This document shows, piece by piece, positions 5,419-5,530 of a stretch of DNA of 5,530 nt; position 1 is the stretch's first letter, and each line of letters begins with the position of its first letter. The stretch spans positions 19,963 to 25,492 of the forward strand of contig PMMJ01000157.1 in assembly GCA_003162255.1 (NCBI GenBank). Direction: 5' to 3'. Origin of the DNA: Acidobacteriaceae bacterium. Lineage in GTDB: Bacteria; Acidobacteriota; Terriglobia; Terriglobales; Acidobacteriaceae. A model generated the notes under the pieces. That model saw only the letters and a program-made list of their open reading frames with translations, did no database searches and was not told the origin of the DNA. The translations under genes were made by a program, and so were the position numbers.

Positions 5419-5530
5419 TTGAAAAATCGTAACGGCTTTGTTCGAGCAGGCCTGATCATGGTCAGTGCATTTCTTTTGATGGGGCTCTCGGCTTGTAACC
5501 GCAACAGCAGCGGCGGCGACGTCATGGCCT
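5419..5530 (+). CDS. Lipoprotein N-terminus, possibly SurA/PrsA-like (3' end beyond window)
   Basis: Thirty-seven codons are visible from a TTG start. The protein begins MKNRNGFVR (basic n-region), continues with a hydrophobic stretch (10-22) and a canonical lipobox LSAC with lipidated Cys26, then a flexible NRNSSGGD linker. This predicts a signal-peptidase-II lipoprotein anchored in the inner or outer membrane. The short mature start (CNRNSSGGDVMA) resembles the beginning of acidobacterial SurA/PrsA-type peptidyl-prolyl isomerase lipoproteins, where a conserved 'V-A-x-V-N' segment usually follows; that part lies outside the window, so the function is only a guess. It is transcribed divergently from padR, with an upstream region containing several hairpins. 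An ATG at 5458 (residue 14) is in frame but would remove the basic n-region. Confidence 0.68.
   Translation, partial: MKNRNGFVRAGLIMVSAFLLMGLSACNRNSSGGDVMA

Overview
The window reads as a piece of a moderately GC-rich, Gram-negative-type chromosome, most likely Acidobacteriota or a relative. This is an inference from gene content: a hydrazine-synthase-alpha-like (HzsA-like) propeller/cytochrome protein, a CRTAC1-type FG-GAP/ASPIC-UnbV protein, a c554-type multihaem cytochrome, and a lipoprotein whose N-terminus resembles acidobacterial SurA-like lipoproteins. No marker gene fixes the taxonomy.

Layout. Four genes lie on the minus strand and one on the plus strand. Reading in the direction of minus-strand transcription: a PadR-family repressor (5057 to 4596); a 310-bp spacer with a promoter and operator-like sequences; then a tight three-gene operon. 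The operon encodes an HzsA-like two-haem-site protein (4285 to 2231), a CRTAC1/FG-GAP protein (2234 to 564) and a multihaem cytochrome c (567 to beyond position 1, so partial). Both junctions inside the operon are 4-bp ATGA overlaps with a Shine-Dalgarno in front, so translation is probably coupled and subunit amounts linked. Divergent from padR, across a 361-bp gap, is the start of a lipoprotein gene (TTG start at 5419, partial) preceded by a stretch rich in perfect RNA-type hairpins.

How it may work. All three operon products have export signals, and together they show at least five CXXCH haem sites plus one CX4CH. A periplasmic or cell-surface redox complex is the simplest reading; the substrate cannot be told from sequence. 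The PadR protein has an unusual Cys/His cluster at its N-terminus, and near-identical 20-bp sequences lie in front of both padR and the operon. That suggests an autoregulated repressor that also controls the redox operon, perhaps sensing metal or redox state.

The most interesting points are this regulated triad, its component-by-component resemblance to hydrazine synthase without being one, the shared operator, and the structured leader of the lipoprotein gene.
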